A stretch of 64,000 bases of DNA from an uncultured Anaerofilum sp. (GCA_944385935.1 CALWZC010000014.1:1-64000); one strand, 5' to 3'; numbered from the stretch's first letter, positions 7,815-17,053 are shown. A program made the numbers and translations. The notes: generated from the sequence alone by a model not told the origin.

Positions 7815-9116
7815 TTATACAGTCCAGTTTCCGTCCTCTTGCACCGAAAGGCTGCCAGAGTAAAACTCTTTGCACAAATCCACCAATGCTTGCAAGTCCT
7901 TGCTGCCAGCGGTTTCGCAAGAAGAGTGCATCGCCAACTGGGGCAAGCCTACATCCACTGTATTGATGGCTGCCTGTGTACTGGAAATGTTGCCCAAGGT
8001 GCTGCCACCTCGAACATCGCTGTTATTTACAAACCATTGCAGTTTTACCCCTGCTTTGGCTGCAATTTTTTTCAGCAATGCCGCCGATACTGCATCGGTG
8101 GTGTAAAGCTGAGAAGCATTGCTTTTTACTACTACGCCCTCATTCATCTGTGTTTTGGTAACAGGGTCGCTTTTTCCGGCATAGGCAGGATGAACTGCAT
8201 GAGCATTGTCTGCACTTATCATCATACTAGAAGAAAGGGCTGCAAAATAGCCTTCTCTAGTTTTGCCCATACAACTGCAAATGCGCTCCAGCACACTTGC
8301 CATAAAGTTGGAGTCTGCTCCCTGTTTGGTAGAGCAGCCTACTTCTTCATTGTCCAGCACCACAAAGACATTGACATTTTTCTTGGGTGCTCCCTGCAAA
8401 AAGCCCTGCAAGGTGCCAAAGGCACACTCTAAATCATCCAAACGAGGGCAGAGAAGATACTCCTGCTCTGCTCCTACCAGTTGACCTTCTTGGGGATTGT
8501 ACAAATACAACTCATTTCCTAAAACCTGTTCCGGCTGCACCCCTGCTGCCTTTGCTACCAACTGGGCAAACTGTCCTTTGGTGTCCTTGTTACCAAAGAG
8601 GGGCAGCATATCGCTTTGCAACTTGTAGGTTTTGCCGTTGTTAATCTCTCTGTCCATATGGATTGCCAAATTTGGAATAACCAGACGGAGAGGGTCTAGG
8701 GTAACAAGGCGGGTTTCTACACCGGTTTCGGTTTCCACTACCACACGGCCAGCAATTCCCAGAGGTTTATCCAGCCAGGTAGAGCGCAGCATTCCACCGT
8801 ATCCTTCGGTATTCAATACAGTATAGATGCCTGCTGCCTCTAATTCTGCTCCATTTTTTACCTTAAAGGTAGGGCAATCGCTGTGGCTGGAGGTAATCAA
8901 AAACCCTTGAAATTGTTCTTTGGGAAGTGCAAAAGCCACAATGGAGGAACGGTTGCGGGTAACATAGTATTTGCCCTCTGGCTGCAACTTCCAGCTTTCA
9001 TGCTCATGGAGCTTTTGGAAGCCCTGTTGCTCCAACTGCTGGCTAATGGTTTGGATGGCATGAAAGGGGCTGGGGCTTTTTTGGATAAAATCAAATAATT
9101 GCTGATTGATATTCAT
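7815..9116 (-). CDS. M18 family aminopeptidase
   Basis: A 433-residue cytoplasmic metallo-aminopeptidase. Metal-site features are the SSHSDCPTFKVK segment (HxD), the D-N-E-E-V stretch at VVLDNEEVGCSTKQGAD, and the DNAHAVHPAY and C-terminal AMHSSCE segments, all characteristic of the aspartyl/M18 group. The ATG at 9116 gives the standard N-terminus; its ribosome site (AAAGAGAG) is moderate. It is probably co-transcribed with the DUF362 gene 36 bases upstream and takes part in peptide turnover. Confidence 0.93.
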   Translation of the reverse strand: MNINQQLFDFIQKSPSPFHAIQTISQQLEQQGFQKLHEHESWKLQPEGKYYVTRNRSSIVAFALPKEQFQGFLITSSHSDCPTFKVKNGAELEAAGIYTVLNTEGYGGMLRSTWLDKPLGIAGRVVVETETGVETRLVTLDPLRLVIPNLAIHMDREINNGKTYKLQSDMLPLFGNKDTKGQFAQLVAKAAGVQPEQVLGNELYLYNPQEGQLVGAEQEYLLCPRLDDLECAFGTLQGFLQGAPKKNVNVFVVLDNEEVGCSTKQGADSNFMASVLERICSCMGKTREGYFAALSSSMMISADNAHAVHPAYAGKSDPVTKTQMNEGVVVKSNASQLYTTDAVSAALLKKIAAKAGVKLQWFVNNSDVRGGSTLGNISSTQAAINTVDVGLPQLAMHSSCETAGSKDLQALVDLCKEFYSGSLSVQEDGNWTV

Positions 9117-9152
9117 GTATACTCTCTTTTCCGGGCAAAATGCCACACTGGT

Positions 9153-10286
9153 TTACTTTACTACTTCTACTTCGTATTCCCGAACACCCAAACCAATTTT
9201 TTCGGCGTGTTCCAGACAGCTTTCCCATTCGCTTTCGGGAGTAGTATTGGTGAACATATCTCCCTTGTCTACAAAGCCGGGGGCTTTCATCCGCTGGTCT
9301 AGCAGGCTTCCGGCAATGACAGGCTGTGCTTGGCAAGCATCGGCACAGGCTTGGTCAAGTGCAACAGGGTCAAAGCTGGCAAAAATACCTACATCAGGAA
9401 TCAGAGGGATGTCGCTTTCTGCGTGGCAATCGCAGTATGGAGAAACATCCACCACCAAACTAATATGGAAATGGGGACGACCATCCACCACCGCTTTGGC
9501 GTACTCTGCCATTTTTTTGTTCAGTTGGGCATTGGCTGCATAGTTTGCGTTGTAGATAGCATCAAAGTTACAAGCACCAATACAACGACCACAGCCTACG
9601 CACTTATTATGGTCAATGGAAGCCTTTCTTTGCTCATCAAAGGAAATAGCTCCATGGGCACAGTTTTTGGCACACATGCCACAACTGCGGCAGAGGCTTT
9701 GTTTTACAGTAGGTTTGCCAGAGTTGTGTTGCTCCATCTTTCCACGACGGCTGCCACAGCCCATGCCAATATTTTTGATGGCACCACCAAAGCCAGTACA
9801 TTCATGGCCCTTAAAATGGTTTAGGCTGATAAAAATATCTGCATCCATAATGGCTCTACCAATTTTTGCGGTTTGTACATACTCGCCGCCCTCTACAGGA
9901 ACTTCTACATCATCGGTACCCTTCAAACCATCGCCAATAATTACATGGCAGCCAGTGGAAAAGGGAGAAAAACCATTTTCGTATGCAGCTTCAATATGGT
10001 CTAAGGCATTTTTGCGGCGACCTACATACAAAGTATTGCAGTCGGTCAGGAAGGGCATACCGCCCAAACTTTTTACTACATCTGCTACTACTTTGGCATA
10101 GTTGGGACGCAGGTATGCCAGATTGCCCGGCTCACCAAAATGAATTTTAATGGCAACCATCTTTTTTTCAAAGTCAATGGTTTCAATTCCGGCTCGTTTC
10201 ATCAATCGTTCCAGCTTTTGCAATACACTGGTACCGGGTTTTGCTTCCAAACTGGTAAAATACACCCTTGCAGCATTCTTGCTCAT
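9153..10286 (-). CDS. DUF362 protein with two [4Fe-4S] ferredoxin motifs
   Basis: A 377-residue iron-sulfur protein. The DUF362 domain fills most of the chain (HFGEPGN, LTDCNTLYVG, SLNHFKGHECTGFGGAIKN), and a 2[4Fe-4S] ferredoxin insert lies at residues about 185-245 with CRSCGMCAKNC and CVGCGRCIGAC. Such proteins are widespread in anaerobes; their reaction is not firmly known, and electron transfer to an unidentified partner is inferred. AGGAGAG precedes the ATG at 10286. It lies 36 bases upstream of the aminopeptidase. Confidence 0.88.
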   Translation of the reverse strand: MSKNAARVYFTSLEAKPGTSVLQKLERLMKRAGIETIDFEKKMVAIKIHFGEPGNLAYLRPNYAKVVADVVKSLGGMPFLTDCNTLYVGRRKNALDHIEAAYENGFSPFSTGCHVIIGDGLKGTDDVEVPVEGGEYVQTAKIGRAIMDADIFISLNHFKGHECTGFGGAIKNIGMGCGSRRGKMEQHNSGKPTVKQSLCRSCGMCAKNCAHGAISFDEQRKASIDHNKCVGCGRCIGACNFDAIYNANYAANAQLNKKMAEYAKAVVDGRPHFHISLVVDVSPYCDCHAESDIPLIPDVGIFASFDPVALDQACADACQAQPVIAGSLLDQRMKAPGFVDKGDMFTNTTPESEWESCLEHAEKIGLGVREYEVEVVK

Positions 10287-10368
10287 TTCTTCTCTCTCCT
10301 TTTTGGGAATGGTTCCCTTTGTTGCCATTATAGAAAATTTCTACATCCTCTGCAAGAGATTCTTTGGC

Positions 10369-10974
10369 TTATTTTTTCTGTTTAGAAAGAGGCAGGTTTT
10401 CCCGCACCACTTTACAAGGGTTTCCATAGGCAATGGTGTTGGAGGGAATGTCCTTTGTAACCACACTGCCTGCACCAATAACTACATTATCCCCGATTGT
10501 AACACCGGGCAAAATAATGGCACCCCCTCCAATCCACACACATTTTCCAATAATAACAGGGGCAGTGTATCCAGTGCAGAACTGGAAGGAACCATCTGGT
10601 TTTGGCTCTCCAAAGCGGTCTTGTGCATGGGTTGGATGAAAGGCTGTGTAAATTTGCACATTGGGGGCAATTAGGGTATGGTCACCAATGACAATTTTGT
10701 TATCATCCAAAAAGGTACAGTTCATATTTACTTCGCAATGATTGCCAAAGTAAATATTGTTTCCATAATCCACAAAGAAAGGCGGGGTAATCCAGAGATT
10801 TTCTCCCCTGCCTCCCAATAGCTGGGAAAGAATTTCATCTTTTGCCTGCATATCTTTGGAAGGTAGGGTATTATATTTCAGCACCAAATCCTTTGCCTTG
10901 TGCCATTGCTCCAACAACTCTGGGTCAGAGCAATCATACAGTTGCCCTGCCAGCATTTTTTCCCGTTCGGTCAT
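10369..10974 (-). CDS. Sugar O-acetyltransferase (maltose/galactoside acetyltransferase-like)
   Basis: A 201-residue left-handed beta-helix (hexapeptide repeat) acetyltransferase of the LacA/Maa group. The N-terminal Mac domain ([14 protein letters not shown]) is followed by repeats such as [26 protein letters not shown] and [13 protein letters not shown], with the catalytic-type His in TAFHPTH. It would move acetyl from acetyl-CoA to a sugar hydroxyl. It lies alone between the DUF362 gene and uppP; its substrate is unknown. Confidence 0.92.
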   Translation of the reverse strand: MTEREKMLAGQLYDCSDPELLEQWHKAKDLVLKYNTLPSKDMQAKDEILSQLLGGRGENLWITPPFFVDYGNNIYFGNHCEVNMNCTFLDDNKIVIGDHTLIAPNVQIYTAFHPTHAQDRFGEPKPDGSFQFCTGYTAPVIIGKCVWIGGGAIILPGVTIGDNVVIGAGSVVTKDIPSNTIAYGNPCKVVRENLPLSKQKK

Positions 10975-11001
10975 CTTTACTGCTCCTTCTGCTTATGATT
11001 T

Positions 11002-11838
11002 TTATGCAGGTTTTGCCAGCAAGAAATAATATGCCAACAAAATCACACCCAAAACAATGCGATACCAGCCAAACACCTTGAAGTCATGGCGTTTTACATA
11101 TGCCATCAAAAAGCGAATAGCAAACAGGGAAACCCAAAATGCCACTACCATGCCTACCAACAACACGGCCAATTCTTCACCACTAAAAGCAAGGCCAAAT
11201 TTTAACACCTTAAGCAGGCTTGCTCCTGCCATAACGGGAATAGCCAAAAAGAAGGTAAACTCGGCAGCAACAGCACGGCTTGCCCCTAGCAACAATCCTC
11301 CCACAATGGTGGCACCAGAACGGCTGGTACCGGGAATCATTGCCAGTACCTGCCACAAGCCAATGATAAAGGCATCTCGATAGGTAAGCTGTGCCAAGGA
11401 AGAAACATGGGGTTTTGTTTTTTTGCGTCCATTTTCCACCACAATAAATAAAACGCCGTATACAATTAGCATGGTTGCCACAGTTACAAAATTATAGAAA
11501 TGGGCATCTAACCAATCATCCAGCAACAATCCCAAAACCAAGGCGGGCATAGTTGCCACTAAAATGCGAAACCACAAGTTCCAAGAATCTTTTTTTAGAT
11601 AGTTTTGTTTTTTGTCAGCACAAAAGGGCCATATTTTATCCCAGAACAGTACTACTACTGCCAGGATAGCACCCAACTGGATAACTACCCGAAACATCTC
11701 CATAAAAGCATCGCTTTGCTGGAATTTGACAAATTCTTCAAACAAAATCATGTGACCTGTACTGGACACGGGCAACCATTCGGTAATGCCCTCCACAATG
11801 CCATAAAACAGGGCTTTTATCAATTCGATTATTTGCAT
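11002..11838 (-). CDS. uppP: Undecaprenyl-diphosphatase
   Basis: A 278-residue integral membrane enzyme of the BacA/UppP family that dephosphorylates undecaprenyl diphosphate, recycling the lipid carrier for peptidoglycan; overproduction of the family confers bacitracin tolerance. The two signature stretches are present: [17 protein letters not shown] near the N-terminus and PGTSRSGAT in the second half, with about eight membrane helices. The ATG at 11838 has AAAGGA 9-10 bases upstream. An extended -10 (TGCTATACT, complement of 11890-11898) upstream is the likely promoter. Confidence 0.96.
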   Translation of the reverse strand: MQIIELIKALFYGIVEGITEWLPVSSTGHMILFEEFVKFQQSDAFMEMFRVVIQLGAILAVVVLFWDKIWPFCADKKQNYLKKDSWNLWFRILVATMPALVLGLLLDDWLDAHFYNFVTVATMLIVYGVLFIVVENGRKKTKPHVSSLAQLTYRDAFIIGLWQVLAMIPGTSRSGATIVGGLLLGASRAVAAEFTFFLAIPVMAGASLLKVLKFGLAFSGEELAVLLVGMVVAFWVSLFAIRFLMAYVKRHDFKVFGWYRIVLGVILLAYYFLLAKPA

Positions 11839-11955
11839 TCCATCGCATCCTTTCCTTACAGCCTTTGGGCTGCATATATACTCCGTATCAGTATAGCACA
11901 CCTTGCCCCAAAACAGAACTGCCCCCAAAATTTTGGGCCAATTTCATTTGCCATC

Positions 11956-11984
11956 TTGTTCCTTTTTGTGTAAAGGCTTATAAT
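11956..11984 (+). promoter_or_regulatory. Promoter of the trkA pair
   Basis: -35 TTGTTC (11956-11961) and a perfect -10 TATAAT (11979-11984) are separated by 17 bases; the start codon follows about 40 bases after the expected start site. It diverges from the uppP promoter. Confidence 0.7.
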
Positions 11985-12031
11985 AGGGGCAGTCACCTTG
12001 TGATTGCATCACCTTTTAGGAGGGTTTATAT

Positions 12032-12667
12032 TTGAACATTTTAATTGTTGGCTGTGGTCGAGTGGGTTCCCGTTTGATTCAGGTATTGGATGAAATGGGC
12101 CATGATATCTCTGTGTTGGAGGAAGTGGATGCCAACAAAGAGCATCTGCAAGCTTTGGAGGATTCCAATTTCAGCGGTATGATTCAACTGGGTTCCCCCA
12201 TTGACGTGGATATGTTGCGGCAGGCAGGTATTGAAAATTGCGAGGCACTGGTAGCAGTTTGCCCAGAGGATAACATCAATATTATGGTGTGCCAAATTGC
12301 CACCGAGATGTTTCATGTGCCTTGTGTGTTGGCACGCATTACCGACCCCGCACGGAAAAAGGTATTTACCCAGCGGTTTGGTATGCACGCTGTATGCTCT
12401 ACCAATTTGACAGTAGAAGCCATTCTCCATGGCATTTCCAACGGGCCAGATACCCGTAGGCTGACCTTTGGCTCTAGTACCGTTTCCTTTTTGCCATCGG
12501 AACCAGATGTTTCTTTGCTGCACCAACCTCTTTCTGAGGTGGTTGCTCCAAAGGGACAGGTGGTACTAGGGGTTTTGCGTGCTACCGGAATTATGGAATT
12601 AAACACCATCCCCAGCCCTATCATTCATAGAGGGGATAAAATTATTTTTGCAAGCATTGCAGATTGA
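12032..12667 (+). CDS. TrkA/KtrA-type potassium-channel regulatory subunit (first copy)
   Basis: A 211-residue RCK protein: a Rossmann TrkA-N domain (GCGRVGSRL at residues 7-15) and a C-terminal TrkA-C domain. Such subunits bind NAD(H)/ATP and gate a membrane K+ channel (TrkH/KtrB), and in Firmicutes the C-terminal domain often binds c-di-AMP. The start is TTG, preceded by a perfect AGGAGG at 12018-12023. It is 14 bases ahead of a second, distinct TrkA protein; no channel subunit is nearby. Confidence 0.88.
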   Translation: MNILIVGCGRVGSRLIQVLDEMGHDISVLEEVDANKEHLQALEDSNFSGMIQLGSPIDVDMLRQAGIENCEALVAVCPEDNINIMVCQIATEMFHVPCVLARITDPARKKVFTQRFGMHAVCSTNLTVEAILHGISNGPDTRRLTFGSSTVSFLPSEPDVSLLHQPLSEVVAPKGQVVLGVLRATGIMELNTIPSPIIHRGDKIIFASIAD

Positions 12668-12681
12668 GGAGGACACACCAA

Positions 12682-13347
12682 ATGAATGTTTGTATTGTAG
12701 GCGGTGGCAAAGTTGGTTTTTATTTAGCCAAAACCTTGCTGGAGCATGGCCACGACCCCATTGTAGTGGAGCCTAATCAAGAAGCCTGCCAACGGCTTGC
12801 CAATAGCTTAGATATTCCTGTAATTGCTGGAGATGGCACCTCAGCAGATGTGCTGGAAACTGCTGGTTGTGGCAACTGCCATTCTATGATTGCCGTTACC
12901 GGACAGGATGAAAACAATTTAGTTGCTTGCCAGCTTGCAAAGCAGGTGTTTAAATGCAAGCGAACCATTGCCCGTGTCAATAACCCAAAAAATGCCTCTA
13001 TTTTAAAGGCACTGGGGGTAGATATTGCTGTAAGCAGTACCAGCAACATTGTTCGTATTTTGGAGCGAGAAGTAGAAACAACCGCCATTCGCCATCTGCT
13101 AAACTTAGCCGGCGGTGTGGCCAGCCTGATTGAAATTTCTTTGCCGGATAATTTCCGCTATCATGGACGCCCCCTAATAGATATCCCCATTCCCCAAGAT
13201 TTTAATATTGTGTCTATCACTAGGGGAAATGATTTTGTGATTCCTCGTGGACAAACACAACTTTTCTCTCAGGACAAACTAATGTGTGTTACATTGGACA
13301 GTGCTTTTCATACCATTGTAAAAGAATGGCGGCTGCCCAATGTGTGA
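12682..13347 (+). CDS. TrkA/KtrA-type potassium-channel regulatory subunit (second copy)
   Basis: A 221-residue RCK protein with the nucleotide-binding GGGKVGFYLAKTL at residues about 7-19, D/E at the end of the second strand (VVVEPNQ) and a TrkA-C domain from about residue 135. GAGGAGG sits 10 bases before the ATG at 12682. It clearly differs in sequence from the preceding TrkA protein, so the pair is not a recent duplication; the two may form a mixed ring or serve two channels. A terminator follows. Confidence 0.9.
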   Translation: MNVCIVGGGKVGFYLAKTLLEHGHDPIVVEPNQEACQRLANSLDIPVIAGDGTSADVLETAGCGNCHSMIAVTGQDENNLVACQLAKQVFKCKRTIARVNNPKNASILKALGVDIAVSSTSNIVRILEREVETTAIRHLLNLAGGVASLIEISLPDNFRYHGRPLIDIPIPQDFNIVSITRGNDFVIPRGQTQLFSQDKLMCVTLDSAFHTIVKEWRLPNV

Positions 13348-13364
13348 GGCCCTTCCCCTGTGCC

Positions 13365-13386
13365 TTTGCACAGGGGTGTTGTTTTC
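13365..13386 (+). terminator. Terminator after the trkA pair
   Basis: An 8-bp GC-rich stem (CCCCTGTG with CACAGGGG) and a 6-base loop are followed by TGTTGTTTTCTTT. Confidence 0.75.
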
Positions 13387-13413
13387 TTTGGCAGCCAGTA
13401 GAAAGGCAGGAAC

Positions 13414-13836
13414 ATGGGTATGAAGATTTGTTGCAGTCCAGCAGGAATACAAGTCATGCAGCTTTGGGCTGTGGTTGCTTGTGGCGTGTTGTGCATTGTG
13501 TTATTTTGGCAGGTTTGGTGGATTTGCATTGCTATGTGGGCAGCCAGCGGATTTTTGGCAGCTTTTGGAATAAAAAAATGGGCGGGAAATATTTGCTTGG
13601 AGCTTTCAGGAATTGAGTTGCAACTACAAACAGGAAAATTGTTTCGCAGTTTGAGGCGGCAGCCTATCTGGAATTTGACCAGTGTTCAAATTCTCCAAAC
13701 GCCTTTGCTGTGTCGTACTAAAAGTTGCTTTTTGCTGCTATATAGCACCCACAGTGTTTGGGTTGTGCCTGCTGTTGATTTGGAACAAGCGGAAAAGCTG
13801 GCTTTGCTTCCGGGAAATGGAGGAAATGCGCCATGA
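13414..13836 (+). CDS. Small membrane protein, probable PH-like (bPH2) protein
   Basis: A 140-residue protein with two adjacent membrane helices (about residues 14-33 and 35-52) followed by a soluble beta-rich region ending near VVPAVDLEQAEKLALLPG. The layout and its coupling to the next gene match YdbS, the small partner of the YdbS/YdbT pair of bacterial PH-domain membrane proteins, whose function is poorly known. The assignment rests more on layout and context than on motifs. AAAGG precedes the ATG, and the stop overlaps the next start as ATGA. Confidence 0.65.
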   Translation: MGMKICCSPAGIQVMQLWAVVACGVLCIVLFWQVWWICIAMWAASGFLAAFGIKKWAGNICLELSGIELQLQTGKLFRSLRRQPIWNLTSVQILQTPLLCRTKSCFLLLYSTHSVWVVPAVDLEQAEKLALLPGNGGNAP

Positions 13837-15206
13837 AGGTAGTTTCTCGATTCCATTTTTTCTACTCCTTACAGTATATTCGATACGCTTTTTTACTTTC
13901 AGTTGTTCCGCTAATACGGGCATTGTTGGAATTTGACCTTGCTGCTTTATGGGTGGCACTGGTTCAAGATGGATTTATTTTTATTGCTGTAATGTGTTTT
14001 TCGGTTCTTCAATGGGCAGCTTCTGGGTATCGGTACAGTGGGAAACGGATTTTAATACAAGAAGGTTTATTGTTTCGCAGACAGTTGGCCATTTCTCGCC
14101 CTATGGTGGCGGCGTTAGAACTGCGGCAGCCATTGTATTGCAGATTGTTTGGTGCCTGTCAGGTAAAGATTTATTACAAATATAGGAAAAAGCCCGTCTT
14201 TATTTGGCTGTGGTATCGGGAAGCCACTACTATGGCTCAGCAGCTTTTGCCACTGAAACGACAAGAAACTGTTTTTCGGGCTGTGGGAGCAGAACGGCTT
14301 AGTTTTTCAGTGTTATCGGCTAATCTAGTTACCACAGGTGTTTTGGTGGTAGTGTCGGCAAAACGCACCACCGAACTTTTTGGGGAAGAGCTTAACAAAC
14401 TAGCACTTTCCAATCTGGAACGAGTGGAAAAACTCATTGAGCAGGTGTTGCCTGTGGGGTTGGCATGGTTTGCCGCTTTGATATTTGTGCTGGCCAGTGT
14501 GGCTTTTTTCATTTCCTTTTTGCATACAGCAGGTTTTTTTGTTTGCCGTAACAACGGTGTAATTGTTGCAAAAGGAGGGCTATTGACCAAAACCGAACGG
14601 CGGATTTTGGCGAAAGCAGTAACAAGCTGTGATATTCGTACCACACCTATGGGGAGGCTGTTGCGTCGCAGCTCGGTGTATCTTCATGCGGGTGGATTTA
14701 GCGGAAAGGATTTACCTTTAATGGTATATCGCAAAGGGAAAGAAGCGCAACTGCAAAAACTTATGCCTGAATTTCATATCACACCATTGCAAAAAGCCTC
14801 CTTTCGGGGGCGCAGTTTGCTACAATTTATTTGGTTGTCAGGGTCTGTTTTATTGCTACTCTTAAGTATGACAGCAGTATCTGCTTGGCTGATTCCAGAA
14901 TTATCTTCTTTGCTTTCCATTCCTTGTATGCTGGTTTTTATTTCTCTTTTGGTTTCCCTAGAAGGTTTTTTTGTGGAAGATGTACGGCGAGGAGAGAACC
15001 GAACCTTAGAGCTGTGCTATACCCAGTTTCTAACCCGACATCGAGTGTATGTATTTACCAGTCAGATGGCATTTCAATTTTCTCACAATCCTCTTTTGGA
15101 TGTGCGAAAACGGTGTAATTTTCATCTGCGGGTTCCTTGTGGCCTTCGCTTTCGTGTGCGATGTGTGCCCATAGAATTGAAACACAGTCTTTCTCTTATT
15201 TTTTAG
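13833..15206 (+). CDS. PH-domain (YdbT-like) membrane protein
   Basis: A 457-residue membrane protein with N-terminal helices (about 12-60), a soluble PH-like repeat (YRYSGKRILIQEGLLFRRQ...ISRPMVAALELRQP), a central hydrophobic pair (about 200-235), a second PH-like repeat (NNGVIVAKGGLLTKTERRI) and another pair near 335-385. Repeats of the bPH2 type with helix pairs between them are characteristic of YdbT. Function unknown; a role in membrane integrity has been proposed for the family. It is translationally coupled to the upstream gene. Confidence 0.8.
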   Translation: MKVVSRFHFFYSLQYIRYAFLLSVVPLIRALLEFDLAALWVALVQDGFIFIAVMCFSVLQWAASGYRYSGKRILIQEGLLFRRQLAISRPMVAALELRQPLYCRLFGACQVKIYYKYRKKPVFIWLWYREATTMAQQLLPLKRQETVFRAVGAERLSFSVLSANLVTTGVLVVVSAKRTTELFGEELNKLALSNLERVEKLIEQVLPVGLAWFAALIFVLASVAFFISFLHTAGFFVCRNNGVIVAKGGLLTKTERRILAKAVTSCDIRTTPMGRLLRRSSVYLHAGGFSGKDLPLMVYRKGKEAQLQKLMPEFHITPLQKASFRGRSLLQFIWLSGSVLLLLLSMTAVSAWLIPELSSLLSIPCMLVFISLLVSLEGFFVEDVRRGENRTLELCYTQFLTRHRVYVFTSQMAFQFSHNPLLDVRKRCNFHLRVPCGLRFRVRCVPIELKHSLSLIF

Positions 15207-15221
15207 AAACAGGTGATTTTG

Positions 15222-15893
15222 TTGTATCAAGGCATTATTTTTGATTTGGATGGAACATTATTAGACACTATTACAGACTTGGCAAACGCAGGCAATTTTG
15301 TTTGTGAGCAGATGGGATGGCCACAACATTCCATAGAAGCCTACAAAAAATTTGTGGGCAATGGTATTCCCATGTTGGTGCAGCGTTTTTCTCCTGCGGA
15401 ATATCGACAGCCCCAACAATTAGAGCAGACCTTAGCAGCCTTTCGCAGGCGATACGCTGCCCATACCACCGATTGCACCTGTACCTATGAGGGAATCCCC
15501 GAACTTGTGCAAGAACTTTATGAAAAAGGTATCCCTATGGGTGTTCTCACAAACAAAGAACAATGTTTTGCAGAACAAATTTTGAAGCAATATTTTCCCT
15601 CACAGCCTTTTTCTGTGATTCAAGGTGCTGTGGCAAACTTTCCCCCAAAGCCAGACCCCAAGGCTTTGTTGTTTTTATTGCAACAGCCAGCTTTTGCAGG
15701 GAAAAAGATTTTGTTTGTAGGGGATTCGGATGTGGATATTCTCACTGCCCACGCTGCTGGTTTAGAGGCTTGTGGAGTATTGTGGGGATTTCGTGACCGA
15801 GCAGAGTTGTCTGCCGCTGGTGCAGAACATTTGGTAGAACATCCTTCTGAGATTGCAAATTTACTGGAAAAGGAACTTTGCTGTAGCTATTAA
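15222..15893 (+). CDS. HAD-superfamily phosphatase (phosphoglycolate phosphatase-like)
   Basis: A roughly 223-residue HAD hydrolase: motif I DLDGTLLDT near the N-terminus with the nucleophile Asp, a helical cap domain, motif II in LTNKEQ, a lysine before PKPDPKALLFLL, and motif IV GDSDVDILTA. It may remove phosphate from phosphoglycolate or another small substrate. AGGTGAT (15211-15217) best fits a TTG start at 15222; GTG 15213 and TTG 15219 are alternatives. It ends at a strong bidirectional terminator. Confidence 0.9.
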   Translation: MYQGIIFDLDGTLLDTITDLANAGNFVCEQMGWPQHSIEAYKKFVGNGIPMLVQRFSPAEYRQPQQLEQTLAAFRRRYAAHTTDCTCTYEGIPELVQELYEKGIPMGVLTNKEQCFAEQILKQYFPSQPFSVIQGAVANFPPKPDPKALLFLLQQPAFAGKKILFVGDSDVDILTAHAAGLEACGVLWGFRDRAELSAAGAEHLVEHPSEIANLLEKELCCSY

Positions 15894-15902
15894 GTAAACA
15901 TA

Positions 15903-15959
15903 AAAAACTATCCCTCATAAAGCAGTATCTTTCTCAATGCTTTATGAGGGATAGTTTTT
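15903..15959. terminator. Bidirectional terminator between HAD gene and pgsA
   Basis: A 22-bp perfect inverted repeat (15903-15924 with 15938-15959), loop 13, ends in A-run and T-run on both sides. It serves the convergent HAD and pgsA genes; the pgsA stop overlaps its right edge. Confidence 0.92.
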
Positions 15960-16572
15960 AATTGTTTTTTTCTGTTTGCTTGTCCTTTATGCTTTGTAGA
16001 GTATCAAAGCTGCCTGTGCGGGGATTTTGCGCCATGTGAAAATATAAAATAGCATATCGGATAAAAGTAAACAACATCATGCCGCCACAAATTGCCATCA
16101 AAATGGTGGCTGTACTGTCTGGCAAATTGGGCCAAAAGGTAAGCACAAGGGTAATTGCATAAAAAACAGTGGTACAAACTTTACCAAACCACATGGCACC
16201 CCCCAGCTTTTTCTTTTTACGTAGCATAACAGCCCCTGCCACGGTCATAAAGCCTTCTTTTACTAGATAAACGCCAATGAGCCACCACATCAAAGGGTAG
16301 CGAATAGCCAGACACAGCAACACTGCCCCTTCTGTCAACTTGTCCGCTACAGGGTCAAGCAAAATTCCTATTTCGGTAATCATGTTAAATTTGCGGGCAA
16401 TTTTGCCATCAAATAGGTCTGTCAAAGCAGACAGTGCCAAAGCCAAACCCGCCAACAAATAATTTTGACCTAGGTACTGCCACACAAATACCGGAATAAA
16501 CAAAAATCGAAAATAGGTCAAAATATTAGGAATCATGAGTAATTCCTGTAAAGTTGGTTTTTTTATCATCAT
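15958..16572 (-). CDS. pgsA: CDP-diacylglycerol--glycerol-3-phosphate 3-phosphatidyltransferase
   Basis: A 204-residue membrane enzyme that makes phosphatidylglycerol phosphate from CDP-diacylglycerol, the first step to phosphatidylglycerol. The CDP-alcohol phosphatidyltransferase motif D-x2-D-G-x2-A-R-x8-G-x3-D-x3-D is complete (DLFDGKIARKFN ... GILLDPVADK). About four to five membrane helices are seen. The frame stays open back through the two tRNAs; the start at ATG 16572 (or 16569), preceded by GTGGGGGAA, gives the normal family N-terminus. Confidence 0.9.
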   Translation of the reverse strand: MMIKKPTLQELLMIPNILTYFRFLFIPVFVWQYLGQNYLLAGLALALSALTDLFDGKIARKFNMITEIGILLDPVADKLTEGAVLLCLAIRYPLMWWLIGVYLVKEGFMTVAGAVMLRKKKKLGGAMWFGKVCTTVFYAITLVLTFWPNLPDSTATILMAICGGMMLFTFIRYAILYFHMAQNPRTGSFDTLQSIKDKQTEKNN

Positions 16573-16744
16573 TTCCCCCACTTTCTGTTGCCAGAAACTT
16601 GATTGTATGTGTTTTATTGTAACAACGCCATTGCTTTTATGCAACCAAAATATGTAAAATACAGGCTTTTCCTTTACAATACGAAATAGGTAGCTTTTTT
16701 CTTTCACCAAGGCAAACTGAAACAAAAACAAGCTATAAAAATAA

Positions 16745-16772
16745 AAAGGTTCTGCATATTTGCAGAACCTTT
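16745..16772 (-). terminator. Terminator of the tRNA pair
   Basis: A 12-bp stem (AAAGGTTCTGCA with TGCAGAACCTTT) and 4-base loop followed on the minus strand by TTTTTATTTTT, directly after tRNA-Glu. Confidence 0.92.
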
Positions 16773-16773
16773 G

Positions 16774-16848
16774 TGGTGACCCGACCGGGAATCGAACCCG
16801 GGTTACCGCCGTGAAAGGGCGATGTCTTGACCTCTTGACCACCGGGCC
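16774..16848 (-). tRNA. tRNA-Glu (UUC)
   Basis: The minus strand reads GGCCCGGTGGTCAAGAGG..., with the anticodon loop CTTTCAC giving anticodon TTC, the T-arm GGTTCGATTCC and a 3' end encoding CCA. The cloverleaf is complete with an acceptor of GGCCCG paired to CGGGTC (one G-U). Confidence 0.96.
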
Positions 16849-16885
16849 ATGGTGGGCAGAGTTTCCTAAAACGAAAACTCTGCGA

Positions 16886-16962
16886 TGGTAGCGGTAACAG
16901 GATTCGAACCGGTGACACTTCGGGTATGAACCGAATGCTCTAGCCAACTGAGCTATACCGCC
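16886..16962 (-). tRNA. tRNA-Met (CAU), elongator type
   Basis: The minus strand reads GGCGGTATAGCTCAGTTGGC..., anticodon loop TTCATAC (CAT), T-arm GGTTCGAATCC and an encoded CCA. The GGCGGTA acceptor pairs with TACCGCT apart from the last pair. It resembles elongator tRNA-Met rather than the initiator. A tRNA-Ile decoding AUA after lysidine modification is less likely. It is upstream of tRNA-Glu in one transcript. Confidence 0.94.
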
Positions 16963-16993
16963 ATATTTACACCGCATTAGCAGCGCAAGACTT

Positions 16994-17022
16994 ATTATAC
17001 TCAACCAACACTATTTTGTCAA
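16994..17022 (-). promoter_or_regulatory. Promoter of the tRNA-Met/tRNA-Glu unit
   Basis: Perfect minus-strand -35 TTGACA (17017-17022) and -10 TATAAT (16994-16999) with a 17-base spacer. Confidence 0.9.
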
Positions 17023-17053
17023 CACTTTTTTGCAATTTTTTAAAAAAATTTTT

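Noticed and set aside
16573-17004. N-terminal extension of pgsA open back to 17004
   Set aside because: It would run through two tRNA genes and their terminator; the start at 16572 gives the normal protein.
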